From contig NC_134112.1 in assembly GCF_040939455.1 (NCBI RefSeq), positions 63,939,001 through 64,003,000 of the forward strand: a stretch of 64,000 bases of DNA, in the 5' to 3' direction. The stretch is from Microcebus murinus. Its lineage: Eukaryota; Chordata; Mammalia; Primates; Cheirogaleidae. Numbering within the stretch: the stretch's first letter is position 1; each line of letters starts with the position of its first letter. This document shows, in pieces, positions 12,372 to 25,236 of the stretch. Below the pieces are notes generated by a model that had not been told where the DNA came from, did no database searches, and saw only the letters and a program-made list of their open reading frames with translations. A program made the position numbers and the translations under genes.

Positions 12372-13235
12372 TGGATCATAAGAACACTCACCCAGCTGCA
12401 ACAACAACTCAATAACCAACACCAAGAAAACACAAAAAACCTCCAAGAAATGGAACAAAGGTTCAACAAAGAGATTGACACAGTGAAGAAAACTTTAACC
12501 GAAGTCCTGGAGATGAAGAATCAACTCAGAGAACTACAAAATACTGTGGAAAGTCTCAAGAACAGGGTAGATCAAGCAGAAGAAAGAATCTCAGAGCTTG
12601 AAGATAACACCTTCCAATTAAATAAATCAGTCACAGAAATACAGCAGAGAAACAAGAGAAAAGACCAAAGCCTACAAGAGCTGTGGGATTATGTGAAAAA
12701 ACCTAACGTGAGGGTCATAGGTTTAGCCGAAGGGGAGGAAGACAACACTCAAGGGCTGGACAAGCTTTTTGAAGATATAATAGAGGAAAATTTCCCAGGC
12801 CTTGCTCAAAATCTCGATATACAAGTTCAAGAAGCCCAGAGGACCCCTGGGAGATTCAATGCAAACAGGAAGACGTCACGTCATGCAGTCATTAGACTGA
12901 CCAAAGTATCAACTAAAGAGGCCCTTCTAAGAGCTGTAAGACAAAAGAAGCAAGTGACATACAAGGGAAAGCCAATTCGAATAACATCAGACTTCTCTAA
13001 TGAGACTTTACAAGCAAGGAGAGACTGGGGCCCCATTCTCACTCTTTTGAAACAAAACAATGCCCAGCCTAGAATATTATTCCCTGCAAAACTAAGCTTC
13101 ATATATGAAGGAGAAATAAAAACATTCTCAGACAAGCAAAGGCTCAGAGAATTCACCAAGACAAGACCAGCCCTACAAGAAGTACTTAAAACAGCGTTAC
13201 GCACGGAACATCATAATAATAATCCACGGATATAA
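12372..13235 (+). pseudogene. L1 ORF1p, N-terminally truncated
   Basis: The frame is open from the element's first bases (12372) to a TAA at 13233-13235. The first in-frame ATG is at 12450, giving 261 residues compared with about 340 in primate L1 ORF1p. ORF1p is the RNA-binding trimeric chaperone of L1. Visible here are the C-terminal half of the coiled coil (heptads in NQLRELQNTVESLKNRVDQA), the RRM region (NVRVIGLAEGEE) and the C-terminal domain (a RILFPAKLSFIYEGEIKTF stretch). No promoter or original start codon remains, so this copy is presumably dead as a gene. Confidence 0.93.
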
Positions 13236-13276
13236 AAACAACCAAAACCCAAAGATATTAAAGGCCAGATATTACA

Positions 13277-16200
13277 ATGGCTCAAGACAGAAATCATAGC
13301 AACAACATCCAACCCAACAGAATGATCAGTAATCTACCTTACCTATCAGTTCTCTCAATAAATGTGAATGGCTTAAACTCTCCACTCAAGAGACATAGGC
13401 TGGCTGAATGGATAAGAAAATACAGGCCAAGTATATGCTGTCTTCAGGAAACACATTTAACCTGCAAGGATGCACATAGACTAAAAATAAAAGGGTGGAG
13501 ATCAATATTCCAAGCAAATAGAAGCCAAAAGAAGGCTGGTGTGGCAGTTCTAATTTCAGACGATTTAGTTTTTAAACCAACAAAAGTAGTAAAAGACAAA
13601 GAGGGTCATTATATAATGGTGAAGGGCACAGTCCAACAAGAGGAGATAACAATTTTAAATATATATGCACCCAACTTAGGTGCACCCAGATTCATAAAGC
13701 AAACCTTACTGGAGCTAAGCAAATGGATTAATAGCAACTCCATAATCGCCGGAGATTTCAACACCCCACTGACGGCACGAGACAGATCCTCCAAACAGAA
13801 AATTAATAAAGAAATAATAGACTTAAACAAAACTCTAGAACAATTGGGTCTGACAGACATCTACAGAACATTCTACCCAAAATCCACTGAATATACGTTC
13901 TTCTCATCAGCTCACGGGACATTCTCTAAGATTGACCATATCCTAGGACACAAAGAAAATCTCAAGAAATTTAAAAAAATAGAAATCATACCATGTACTT
14001 TCTCAGATCACAGTGGAATAAAACTAGAAATCAACCCTAACAGAAACTCACATTTCTACACAAAAACGTGGAAATTAAACAACCTCCTACTAAATGATTA
14101 CTTCGTAAATGAAGAAATCAAGACGGAAATAAAAAACTTCTATGAAGAAAACGACAATGGAGAGACAAGTTATCAACTCCTCTGGGACACAGCTAAAGCA
14201 GTTCTGAGAGGAAAGTTTATCTCCATAAATGCCTATAACCAAAAGGCAAGAAGATCACAAATAGACAATCTAATGAAACGACTCAAAGAGCTGGAAAAAG
14301 AAGAACAGACCAACCCCAAACCCAGCAGAAGAAGTGAAATCAACAAGATCAAATCAGAACTAAACGAAATTGAAAACAGGAAAGCTATTCAGGAGATTAA
14401 TAAAACAAAAAGTTGGTTCTTTGAAAAAATAAACAAAATTGACACGCCATTGGCTAAGCTAACGAAAAGCAGAAAAGAGAAATCTCTAATAAGCTCCATC
14501 AGGAATGAAAAAGGAGATATCACAACTGATCCCAAAGAGATACAAGATACAATTTATGAATACTACAAAAATCTTTATGCACACAAACTGGAAAATGTGG
14601 AGGAAATGGACAAATTTCTAGAAACACACAGCCTCCCTAGGCTCAACCAGGAAGAAATAGATTCCCTGAACAGACCAATCTCAACAGCTGAAATAGAAAC
14701 AGCAATTAAAAATCTCCCTAAAAAGAAATGTCCCGGTCCAGATGGCTTCACACCTGAATTTTACCATACTTACAAAGAAGAACTAGTACCTATCTTGCAG
14801 AAACTATTCCACAACATCGAGAAGAACGGAAACCTCCCCGACACCTTTTATGAAGCGAATATTACTCTGATACCAAAACCAGGAAAGGATGCAACAAAAA
14901 AAGAAAACTACAGACCAATATCCCTAATGAATATAGATGCAAAAATTTTCAACAAAATCTTAGCTAACCGAATCCAGACACTTATCAAAAAAATAATCCA
15001 CCACGACCAAGTGGGCTTCATCCCAGGGATGCAGGGATGGTTCAACATACGTAAATCTATAAATGCAATTCACCACATCAACAGAAGCAAAAACAAAGAC
15101 CACATGATTCTTTCAATAGATGCAGAAAAAGCTTTTGACAAAATTCAACACCCTTTCATGATACGAACACTTAAGAAAATAGGCATAGAAGGGACATACC
15201 TAAAAATGATACAAGCCATATATGACAGACCCGTAGCCAACATCATACTGAATGGGGAAAGACTGAAATCATTCCCACTTAGAACTGGAACCAGACAAGG
15301 CTGCCCACTATCTCCACTTCTATTCAACATAGTGCTGGAAGTCTTGGCTACAGCAATCAGACAGGAAAATGGAATCAAAGGTATCCAAATAGGGGCAGAA
15401 GAGATCAAACTTTCACTGTTTGCTGATGATATGATATTGTATCTAGAAAACCCCAAGGATTCAACCAAGAAACTCCTGGAACTGATCAATGAATTTAGTA
15501 AAGTCTCAGGATACAAAATTAATACACAGAAATCAGAGGCATTAATATACGCCAACAACAATCTAATTGAGAACCAAATCAAAGACTCAATTCCCTTCAC
15601 AATAGCAACAAAGAAATTAAAGTACCTAGGAATATATTTAACCAAAGAGGTAAAAGACCTCTACAGGGAGAACTATGAAACACTGAGGAAGGAAATAGCA
15701 GAGGATGTAAACAGATGGAAATCCATACCATGCTCGTGGATCGGCAGACTCAATATCGTCAAAATGTCTATACTACCCAAACTGATCTACAGATTCAATG
15801 CAATACCTATTAAAATCCCATCAGCATTCTTCACAGATATAGAAAAAATAATTTTACGCTTCGTATGGAACCAAAGAAGACCCCGAATATCAAGAGCAAT
15901 TCTAGGCAACAAAAACAAAATGGGAGGCATTAATATGCCAGATATTAAACTATACTACAAAGCTGTAGTAATTAAAACAATATGGTATTGGCACAAAAAC
16001 AGGAATATTGACCAGTGGAACAGATGTGAGAATCCTGATATAAAACCATCCTCATATAGCCGTCTCATCTTTGACAAAGCAGACAAAAACATACGCTGGG
16101 GAAAAGAATCCCTCTTCAATAAATGGTGCTGGGAAAACTGGATAGCCACCTGTAGAAGGCTAAAACAGGACCCACACCTTTCACCTCTCACAAAAACCAA

Positions 16201-17152
16201 CTCACGCTGGATAACAGACTTAAACCTAAGATATGAAACTATTAGAACTCTAGAGGAAAAAGTTGGAAACACTCTCCTAGACATCGGCCTGGGCAAAGAG
16301 TTTATGAAGAAGTCCCCAAAGGCAATCACAGCAGCAACAAAAATAAATAAATGGGACATGATCAAACTACAAAGCTTCTGCACAGCCAAAGAAATAGTCA
16401 TGAAAGTAAACAGACAACCTACAGAATGGGAGAAAATTTTTGCATCCTATGCATCCGATAAGGGACTGATAACTAGAATATACTTAGAACTCACGAAAAT
16501 TAGGAAGAAAAAATCAAATAACCCCATTAAAAAGTGGGCAAAGGACTTGAACAGAAATTTTTCTAAAGAAGACAGAAGAATGGCCAACAAACATATGAAG
16601 AAATGCTCAACATCTCTAATCATCAGGGAAATGCAAATCAAAACCACAATGAGATATCACTTAACCCCAGTGAGAATGGCCTTTATCAAAAAATCTCCAA
16701 ACAATAAATGCTGGCGTGGTTGCGGAGAGAGAGGAACACTCCTACACTGCTGGTGGGACTGCAAACTAGTTCAACCTCTGTGGAAAGCAATATGGAGATA
16801 CCTTAAAGCGATACAAGTGAATCTACCATTTGATCCAGCAATCCCATTGCTGGGCATCTACCCAAATGATCCAGTGACACTCTACAAAAAAGACACCTGC
16901 ACTCGAATGTTTATAGCAGCACAATTCATAATTGCAAGGCTGTGGAAACAGCCCAAGTGCCCATCAATCAAAGAATGGATTAATAAAATGTGGTATATGT
17001 ACACCATGGAGTACTATTCAGCTCTAAGAAACAATGGTGATATAGCACACCTTATATTTTCCTGGTTAGAGCTGGAACCCATACTACTAAGTGAAGTATC
17101 CCAAGAATGGAAAAACAAGCACCAGATATATTCTCCAGCAAACTGGTATTAA
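13277..17152 (+). CDS. L1 ORF2p: endonuclease / reverse transcriptase, full length
   Basis: 1291 codons from ATG to TAA with no interruption (human L1 ORF2p is about 1275). It encodes the enzyme for target-primed reverse transcription. The N-terminal APE-type endonuclease shows [24 protein letters not shown] and FSDHSG. The central reverse transcriptase shows the [21 protein letters not shown] and FADD signatures (FADD at residues 715-718). The C-terminus has the Cys motif starting at residue 1145 ([18 protein letters not shown]). It starts 41 bp after the ORF1 stop, the normal L1 inter-ORF arrangement. Integrity is read directly from sequence; activity is not shown, and without the 5' UTR promoter independent expression is unlikely. 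Confidence 0.96.
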   Translation: MAQDRNHSNNIQPNRMISNLPYLSVLSINVNGLNSPLKRHRLAEWIRKYRPSICCLQETHLTCKDAHRLKIKGWRSIFQANRSQKKAGVAVLISDDLVFKPTKVVKDKEGHYIMVKGTVQQEEITILNIYAPNLGAPRFIKQTLLELSKWINSNSIIAGDFNTPLTARDRSSKQKINKEIIDLNKTLEQLGLTDIYRTFYPKSTEYTFFSSAHGTFSKIDHILGHKENLKKFKKIEIIPCTFSDHSGIKLEINPNRNSHFYTKTWKLNNLLLNDYFVNEEIKTEIKNFYEENDNGETSYQLLWDTAKAVLRGKFISINAYNQKARRSQIDNLMKRLKELEKEEQTNPKPSRRSEINKIKSELNEIENRKAIQEINKTKSWFFEKINKIDTPLAKLTKSRKEKSLISSIRNEKGDITTDPKEIQDTIYEYYKNLYAHKLENVEEMDKFLETHSLPRLNQEEIDSLNRPISTAEIETAIKNLPKKKCPGPDGFTPEFYHTYKEELVPILQKLFHNIEKNGNLPDTFYEANITLIPKPGKDATKKENYRPISLMNIDAKIFNKILANRIQTLIKKIIHHDQVGFIPGMQGWFNIRKSINAIHHINRSKNKDHMILSIDAEKAFDKIQHPFMIRTLKKIGIEGTYLKMIQAIYDRPVANIILNGERLKSFPLRTGTRQGCPLSPLLFNIVLEVLATAIRQENGIKGIQIGAEEIKLSLFADDMILYLENPKDSTKKLLELINEFSKVSGYKINTQKSEALIYANNNLIENQIKDSIPFTIATKKLKYLGIYLTKEVKDLYRENYETLRKEIAEDVNRWKSIPCSWIGRLNIVKMSILPKLIYRFNAIPIKIPSAFFTDIEKIILRFVWNQRRPRISRAILGNKNKMGGINMPDIKLYYKAVVIKTIWYWHKNRNIDQWNRCENPDIKPSSYSRLIFDKADKNIRWGKESLFNKWCWENWIATCRRLKQDPHLSPLTKTNSRWITDLNLRYETIRTLEEKVGNTLLDIGLGKEFMKKSPKAITAATKINKWDMIKLQSFCTAKEIVMKVNRQPTEWEKIFASYASDKGLITRIYLELTKIRKKKSNNPIKKWAKDLNRNFSKEDRRMANKHMKKCSTSLIIREMQIKTTMRYHLTPVRMAFIKKSPNNKCWRGCGERGTLLHCWWDCKLVQPLWKAIWRYLKAIQVNLPFDPAIPLLGIYPNDPVTLYKKDTCTRMFIAAQFIIARLWKQPKCPSIKEWINKMWYMYTMEYYSALRNNGDIAHLIFSWLELEPILLSEVSQEWKNKHQIYSPANWY

Positions 17153-17204
17153 CTGAGTAGCACCTAAGTGGACACATAGGTGCTACAGTAATAGGGTATT
17201 GGGC

Positions 17205-17316
17205 AGGTGGGAGGGGGGAGGGGGGCGGGTATATACATACATAGTGAGTGAGATGTGCACCATCTGGGGGATGGTCATGATGGAGACTCAGACTTTTGGG
17301 GGGAGGGGGGGAAATG
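17205..17316 (+). other. L1 3' UTR G-rich tract
   Basis: Two guanine-rich blocks: GGTGGGAGGGGGGAGGGGGG at about 17207-17226, and GGGGGGAGGGGGGG at about 17298-17311. This matches the G-rich polypurine region known in mammalian L1 3' UTRs, a potential G-quadruplex former. Confidence 0.85.
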
Positions 17317-17397
17317 GGCATTTATTGAAACCTTAAAATCTGTACCCCCATAATATGCCAAAATAAAAAAAAATAATTAAAAAAAAAAAAACAAAAA

Positions 17398-17411
17398 AAA
17401 ACCATATTACA
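17398..17411. repeat. L1 target-site duplication, right copy
   Basis: Identical 14-mer to 12357-12370, directly after the A-rich tail. Confidence 0.95.
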
Positions 17412-17451
17412 CTGTAAGAGTCTGCATGTTGTTAAAATCTTTCATCAACAT

Positions 17452-17796
<345 letters not shown>

Positions 17797-18149
17797 TTCA
17801 TCAACATGGTTTTTTATTGCTGTGTGATTGTACTGCAGTTACTTAATCTTCCTAGTTTTAAACATTAAACCTGGAAAGGCTGGACTTTGGGATGAGTCCG
17901 GTACGCTTCATTTGTGTGTACGTGGACAAAGAGACAGCGAGGGCAGCTCAGGTCTCAGCTCCGCTGTGCTTCCGGCAATGACAGTGGGTGTTGCTGTTAC
18001 CACCACCCAACTGGCCCTGTCACCCTGACCCACAGCACCCCATGCTCATAAAAACATCAACATGGCTTTTCCTTTTTGCTTCACTAAGTCAGCAGGGCCG
18101 GAAGAGGCAAGAGTTTTAACTGTACACCATATATATATCATTTTAGTTT

Positions 18150-18340
18150 CATATTGTTCCTGGGGCACTAATGTCTATCATTATATCTTTTTACTATAGT
18201 TATTTTTTTTAATTTAGATTTTCAAAATGCTGCAGATTATAGTACTTATTATTTGGAAAGTGCCAAAAACAGGTAAAGAAGGGAAGATACACCAGTGTTT
18301 CAACCACCTGTTAAAATATTGGCATTTATAATTAGTATAA
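18150..18340 (+). repeat. Old interspersed repeat, copy B
   Basis: Diverged relative of 12088-12300, in the same orientation; see that entry. Family unresolved. Confidence 0.5.
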
Positions 18341-18621
18341 TTATGGCAGTTATTGATGTGACCTGGTATAAAGAGGTACTGGGCCATGGGAAAGGCATTT
18401 CGAGTCGAAGGGAAACAGGAAGTGAGCGTTCCTGCATACTGTCACCCCATTGCCCAGCTTCCTGGGGCACCTCCAAAGAGAGCTTAGCCCTCAATTTGGA
18501 TACCAAACCTTTGGAACGTAATGTCATTTGAACATTATAGTTCCCTAGGCAAACATTTTTCAGATGGCCTTTTAGCAGATGGTCTGTTAGAGCAAGATAA
18601 GAATATTAATACTATACTTAC

Positions 18622-18829
18622 TCAGCTCCTTTGGCCTTCATCAAAAGCTTTTGGGCTCCATCTGCTGCTTTATTTAGCCTGTTCTCATCTGTCCTGTAGT
18701 CCTCACAGAGCTGCTTAAGTTTCCGCATTTTGTCAAGTTCGTGGGTGAGATTTTGTGATGTTTCTGGCAGGTGGATGTCAAATACACGGCTTGCAACCTT
18801 CTCTATGTCTTCTGGAGGCACGTTTTCCT
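18622..18829 (-). CDS. LAMB4: LAMB4 exon W16, coiled-coil domain I
   Basis: 208 nt. Acceptor CATTTAAG, donor GGAGCTGA|GTAAGT. Enters with two bases completing Glu and leaves two bases into Glu. Encodes ENVPPEDIEKVASRVFDIHL, an NLT N-glycosylation sequon, and QLCEDYRTDENRLNKAADGA. Strong match to human LAMB4, with no frameshift. Confidence 0.96.
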
Positions 18830-21800
18830 CTTAAATGAGAAGGTGGGTTTTAGGTAATCATGTCCCCTTAACAAACACTGTACCTTACAACCACGATGAA
18901 CTCTAAGTCAAATGCACTTGCATTTGATTATGTGTCCCCAGAACACAGGGATTAGATTGTACGTGTCCTATAGATTCTTCTTCATCCTCAACTGTCCCTT
19001 CTCTCTGGAAGAAAATCTGCTTGTGTAGTGCCGAATACTTGTTGAACACTTGTGGGAAAAATGAAAAACTAAAGACTTGGGACATTGTGTATGTTCTACA
19101 AAATGTCATCCTAAGAATTATTTATGAGAAGTACAGACTCAAAAGCAACTAAAATGGTTAGATGTCTGTCATTACAATTTAAACACAATGAATGAGATGG
19201 TAGAGAAGTACTGGATTTGAAGTCCACAGAACTTGATTCTGACTTTCTATGTCATTAAAAAGGCTCACAGTTTTTGCTCATCTGTATAATTGGATAACTA
19301 TATCTGATGCTACTACTCAAAGGCCTACTTTGAGATAGGATTGAGACAATACGGAGTAAAGTACCATGTGAATAACATATTATAAAGAAACTTTTAAATA
19401 CCTCTGTTCCCTGCTTTTCAGAAAAATAAAATTGGCCCCTGTTGAAAACTGAAGTGCAGGATGGATTGCTAGGGTTTAGAGCAATGGCCATTTGCCACTT
19501 TACTTCCTGAACACCCATTCTATATAAGGCACAATGTGAAGTCCCCTAGGGAAAGCTGGACTTGAACTAGACTTGGATCTTATCCTCATGGGGTTTACCA
19601 TCAAGTGGGGAACTATAAATCATTATATTCAAAACGTAACTATATAGGAACAGAAGTGATAAACGTAAAGCAAAATGTTGTGGGGTTCAGAGGAAGGAGA
19701 AAATACTTCAGGAAAGACGTTAAGCAGGCATTTAAACTGGGCCATGGAGGATAGCAGATTAAATTTATGGAGACTGTGAGGTGTGGGCAGGGGTAAGAGG
19801 CATTCTAAGCTGAGGGAGTCCCAGAAGCAAAAGCTCAGTGTGGTGCAAGAAACAGGGTGTGGATCACTCTTGGCAGGAGAGTGGTGTGTCTGAATGGGAG
19901 GAGCTCAAGTCTGGAAAGGCTGGAGGCAGATCGCACAAGTCCCTGACCTTGAGGCCAAGAAATTTAGGCTTTGTTATGGAGACAGTGGGAGCCATACAAG
20001 GTTTCCAGCATTTGAGTGACATGACATAAGTATCCTTTTCGTAGCAAAATAGCTTTAGCTGGACTTGAACTAGACTTGGATCTTATATAAATGCAATATT
20101 TTACTTTCTGTAATGTTTTTGAAACAATGTAATGAGAATTTTTTGCGAGTAAAGTACAACCATATTTTAAACAGAATCAGGGTGTTGGCTCTGTAAAGAA
20201 ATAGTAACTTTTTAATTACAAACTTTCTAGTGAAAAGTGAATTTAATTCATTAAATATTTTTGGCATTTATTATGAGATTATAGATTCAAAATTTTATAT
20301 ATAGAATGTTCAGGAGAAGTGACACATACCCTTGTTAATAAGGCATTCAGATTTCAAGGAAAATATTACGATGGTCGAGGAAGAGCTGAATAGTATGGGC
20401 ATGATCCAATGTAAGGATACTTTTATTTGAGCTTTACAGCCAGGAAAAGAGGAGAAGCAAGGGGTGGGAGAAGGATACTGGAAGGCATGAAAGCTTCCTG
20501 GTCACTAGCTCTTGGGACTCTGAGCAGTAAAGTTTCTTGTATGGAAAAGAATTTTTCTCTATGCCTAGTTGTAATAATATTATTATAATAGTTCTCTATG
20601 CCTCTGGTAATAATAATCTGGATACAGATTTTTTTCAATTCTTCAAGTTAATTAAAGTGAAGTCTTTATCAGAAACTTATTAACAATGAATAATAATAAG
20701 ATGACAGGCTCTATGATCCAGTAAATGAAGTAGAAAGCCGGTTATTTAGACCCTATTCCACCATGACCATATTTCACCATTTTCATGCAACTCATTTGGC
20801 AATTTTGATTTTATTTTTGTTTTGGTGCCTGGATTGACTTGTATCTATGGAAATAACTAAAGTATTTCTCAATCCAACCAGTTTCTGGATCTGGGGCCAG
20901 TCCATACCAATTCATCTAGCTAACTCATTGAAAATTTGCTTTTGAATAAACAAACAAAATGTCCAGTAGACTGATTTCCACACATTACCCCCAATTCATT
21001 TTTACCTATTATTTTGGTTAAAGGTAATTTCTGCCTAATTTTAATCTTGAAAAATCATCTAGATGCTGCCACTACACTTTCTAGAAACACTGAGATAGAA
21101 AAAAATACCTGGCTATAGGGATCTCTTATGTATATTAAATAGATTAGTGAAGTGGTTGTAAAGATTGTAATGGATGTCCCAATTGTCAATTAATTCCCAT
21201 GGAGAGTGTTACATTTATTGAATTTGGAAAATGGTTATAGAAAAGAAAGCCTTTTAAGGTTAATTCCTTATAATGTTGTACCTAAACTACGTTATTTGCA
21301 GAGAGTGAGGTTTCAGGTCAATTTCCAGCTGCGGTATTTGATTTTTATCTTTAATAATTCTCTGGAGTTTAAAACAAACCTTCCCCCAAATAAGGCACAA
21401 TGAATAATGAATCCAATAGTTTCTTTTGGTCAGTCACAGAGAGCCAACAAAAGAAGACTTGGATAATAGTCAATAATAATCATCAAGTTTTTAGCTACTA
21501 TCTCACTACAGTATTTGATAAACTAACAAAAATTTGGCATATTTTGATCTCATATCATCTCTGTCAGCAAAGAGAGTTACTGATCCTGAGGTTAGGGAAT
21601 CTGATATAGTCATAATGTTGAGTTTTCCTTTTTCAAAAAATAATAAAATAACTTTAAACACAAAGTTCATGTGTTTGGAATTTTAACTAAATTCTAGGAT
21701 TTATTACCAAATTAATCTTACACAGAGAGCCATACTTTTTTGGCACACAGTTGGTATTTTGAGATTATTCTCATTAAGAAATTTAAAACCAAAGGGTACA

Positions 21801-21923
21801 TCATTTTCTTGATTTAGGCATGTCATTTCCAATTAATATAATTTGAAATTGGTTATGATGTTTGAGTGTACATTTAAAAAAAGAAAGAAATAAAACTAGT
21901 CTAATATATATTTTTTAAATTAC
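18830..21923. other. LAMB4 intron W15-W16
   Basis: Contains an old, unclassified interspersed repeat at about 19560-20050 (GGCATTCTAAGCTGAGGGAG and GAGTGACATGACAT motifs common in mammalian genomes). Its two ends carry an exact 30-bp direct repeat (19554-19583, 20057-20086). The rest is AT-rich and nothing else was recognised. Confidence 0.6.
19554..20086. repeat. 30-bp exact direct repeat, 503 bp apart
   Basis: 19554-19583 and 20057-20086 are identical (each reads AGCTGGACTTGAACTAGACT and continues for ten more matching bases). Similarity stops abruptly on both sides. Confidence 0.9.
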
Positions 21924-22068
21924 CTAACAAAAAGTTTTTCACTTTTTTGATTAAAAGACTCATTTTTTCTCCTTCAGATTCACTTTGGTTTTTTATATTT
22001 TCCACTTTCTCACTTAGCTGTAAGACGTTATTTTTGGAGACTTCTGCCAGTTTACTTATATTTTTGAT
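21924..22068 (-). CDS. LAMB4: LAMB4 exon W15, coiled-coil domain I
   Basis: 145 nt. Acceptor TTATTCCAG, donor TTGTTAG|GTAATT. Encodes ISKLAEVSKNNVLQLSEKVE and then IKKVKNFLL, leaving one base into a Glu codon. The first residues (IKN) differ from human LAMB4 (IES), but the alignment is otherwise gap-free. Very AT-rich for a coding exon. Confidence 0.94.
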
Positions 22069-25000
22069 CTGGAATAAGAAAGAAAAAAACAATGAAAAAA
22101 TATACTACAATTAGGCATGCTCTATGATGTTTAATTACTTAGCTGGGCCAAATAAAACTGTCACTAAAATCTAAATAGAAATCTAGATAAAGCATAGATT
22201 CATTTTAAAGGACTCTTTCATGAGGTGATTATTCTTTGTTTTCATTATCACATTTTCTTAATAGCATGAATTTATCTTTTAGAACATTGTTAGTCATCAA
22301 AATTTTTATTTGAAGACAATACTGATCTAGTACTAATGAATTTTTCTAACAAATATAAAGCACAAAGCTTGTTTTAATGAGGCTTTAGCATTTTATAATA
22401 CCAAAACTTGTATAGAAATTACTTAAAACTACTTACCTGCACTGGTCATCATGTTTAATGGGCAGACAGCATTTTCTTTTCTATAAAATAGTTACTCTTC
22501 TAAACATTCCTCAAATTCAAGTAATGTACTTCCTTTGAAAGCCAACAAGAAAGCATTCCTCCTCTTAATAAATGAACTTGAACTGAGAGTGGGCTACAAA
22601 GATAAATTCTAAACACTTTGTACACTTGGTGGAGGAATGATAGGACTAATAGGCTAGCAACCTAGAAGTGCAAATTCTTCATTGTGTGATTTGAGAAAGG
22701 TCATGGACTTTTTCTTGGGATTCCAACAAATTAGAGAGAGAGGGAAAAAAAAAAAACACCTCAGAAAGCAATAGGACAATATTGCCAACAAGCTGAGCTT
22801 TATTGAATAAATTAATTGTGACAGAAGTAGGGCTAATTAGGATCAAACATAATTAGGAAAAAAAAAAACTTCCCCACAAAAGGAGCTTGCTTGATTTGAG
22901 CCATACAGATTTTGTGAAAAAGGATTTAAATTATAGTCATTTGGCAAATGATAAAACAAAATAGAAGTATTTACATGATTAAAAATGCGTATCTTAATTT
23001 TTTTGAGTTGATCCTTAATTTTCTAGAACTTTCTTAACTTTAAAATGGATAGCAGTAAAATAAGGATTCCAGAAATAAATATGCTAGGCAGGAAAGCACC
23101 AAGTGATACGGATGAAATCTCAGTGTAGATTAGTTGATACCATATTCAGAAAGAAAGAGATCGCTAAATTACTTCACTCTTAAAACATCTCTCTGCAATC
23201 CATCTTCTGTCACAAGTGACTCCTGAGAATCCTCTCACAATCTCTTCTGGCACTCTGCCCCTCCTAATCAAGAGGGAACTAGCACACCATTTTATCAACA
23301 TGACAACCCCTCTCATCCTTTTCCAGTTCTCCATTGATGTGCTGATTGAACCAGATTCTGGTAATAGAGATTTCAGGGGTTACCTTTTAACACCAGTAAC
23401 TTAACGCTATTATTAACTTAATAGTGTAATCAAGTGGCAATCAGGACTCATGTTAATGGGATGAGATTTCTATTTTTTTTTTTTCTTTGAGAAGGAACAA
23501 TATAATCGTTTAAAATTACATTAAACAATCAAGGACTGTCTTAACCACTGAGATGTAAGGCCAGGATTTGCATTTGTTATGTTCACTGCCATAGTCTCAA
23601 CTTCTAGATCAATGCCTGGCACATAGTAGGTACTCAAGGAATATCTGTTAAAGTAATGAAGAATTGCTTATAAGTGAAAAATGATGTGGCAATACAGAAT
23701 CGTGACTATATAAGTAATTTTCAATATTTGGTCTCCAGATGCCGGCTCCAGAACTTGGACTCTGGAGCCAGTGGACAAGGACATAGGGGAACGGGGGTGT
23801 GGATGTGCGTCTTGGCTATGGCTGTCACTCATTCCCAAGCAGGGCCCTCTATACTTCTCTTGATTCTGAGACCCAGATGTCCTTACATTTCCTTTTTGCT
23901 CAGGAGTTGGCTTCTACTGCTTGCAAACAAGAGTGCAGTATTCAACATATATGGGTAAAAAATTCAGCTCTTTAAAAGCTTTTACTTCTTTGAGATTCTA
24001 TGTGTATTGTCAAAAAAGGAACAGACTGGGGATCATGTCATTATCTTGTTTTCAAAACCAAAGATTGCAATGCATTCTCAAAAAAACCTAAAGAAAACTA
24101 GGTAATTAAAAATAAGATTCATTTATAAAATAAGTGAAAAGTAAATGAAATCATGTCAAATTATTATAGATTCAATTATAAGGTAGTTAAATGTTAAAAC
24201 AACTTTATCCTGTCTATCAACACAGGAATATTTCAAAGCATAAGGGTATAGTGTTATTAAACTATTTTCTGAAATTAAATTCTAACATTACAATTTGTAT
24301 GTTTAGAATTTCAAATATGCCCTTAAATTTATGAAAAATTATTCTTTGCTTTGAGAGATCTATAGTTTTCAAACCTTCAAGGCTAGGCATTTTGACATTT
24401 CTATGGAGTGTTTGCTATAGAAAAAACATGTCTATGCAAGTATATGACCTACAATAAAATACTTTGAGTTCTTTCTCTTCTCTTTCTCTTCATACACACA
24501 CACACCCACCCACCCACCCACACACACACGTGACCCTTGAACAACTGGGCTTGAACTGCACAGGTCCACTTATACGTGATTTTTTTCAATGAAAGTTACA
24601 CTAAGCGTGCCTGCCTACTCTGCCTCCCTTCCACCTCCTCCACCTCTGCCGCCTCTCCCCCCACAAAGCTGAGACAGCAAGACCAATCCTTCCCCTTCCT
24701 CCTCCTCCTCAGCCTGCTCCATGTGAAGAGGATGAGGATGAAGACCTTTATGATGATTCATTTCCACTAAATGAATACTAAATACATTTTCTCTTCCTTA
24801 TGATTTTCTTAATAACATTTTCTCTTCTCTAGCTTACTTTATTATAAGAATATGGCATATAATACATAGAACATCCAAATATGTGTCGATCAACTGTTTT
24901 TAAGTTATTGGTAAGTCTTCCAGTCAACAGTTGTTAAGTTTTGAGGAGTTGAAATTTACACACGGATTTTTGACCGTGTGTGAGGCCTTGGGACCCCTAA

Positions 25001-25236
25001 CCCCTGTGTTGTTCAAGGGTCAATCGTGTACAAAGATACACCCATCTATTCTAAATCTATTTCTAAATCTACATTTATATCCATATTTTTATATTTCAGG
25101 CATAAAAACATCTAATATCAAATAAAAAAATCATCTAATATCTAGAATTATCAAGTTAAAAGGCGGTTTTACAAATTTCAGCCTGTTTCTTTGCTATCTC
25201 TATGACTTTACAAATAAAGCAAGAGAAGACATTTAC
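22069..25236. other. LAMB4 intron W14-W15
   Basis: AT-rich. Holds a short CA/CCCA simple repeat (about 24493-24529) abutting a Tigger-type remnant (24531-25022). Nothing else could be assigned between 22069 and 24490. Confidence 0.6.
24531..25022 (+). mobile_element. Tigger-type (pogo-family) DNA transposon, internal-deletion copy 1
   Basis: Perfect 15-bp terminal inverted repeats (TGACCCTTGAACAAC at 24531-24545; complement at 25008-25022). The interior keeps a fragment that translates with an acidic ending like DEDLYDDSFPLNEY, apparently the C-terminus of the transposase. It shares its internal structure with 47435-47872. Probably Tigger2-like, by recollection of consensus. Confidence 0.8.

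Larger units (their letters stand above)
12371..17397 (+). mobile_element. Young 5'-truncated L1 retrotransposon with intact ORF2
   Basis: A 5.03-kb L1 inserted antisense to LAMB4 in the W16-W17 intron. It lacks the 5' UTR and the start of ORF1 but retains the rest of ORF1, all of ORF2, a G-rich 3' UTR and an A-rich tail (about 17360-17397). A perfect 14-bp duplication at a TT/AAAA site and the absence of any stop in ORF2 show that insertion was recent. The truncation point lies inside the ORF1 coiled coil, the usual outcome of incomplete reverse transcription. Confidence 0.97.

Noticed and set aside
15145..15645. Long minus-strand open frames inside the L1 (also 15955-16401)
   Set aside because: They are antisense shadows of L1 ORF2. 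The L1 antisense ORF0 lies in the 5' UTR, which this copy lacks.
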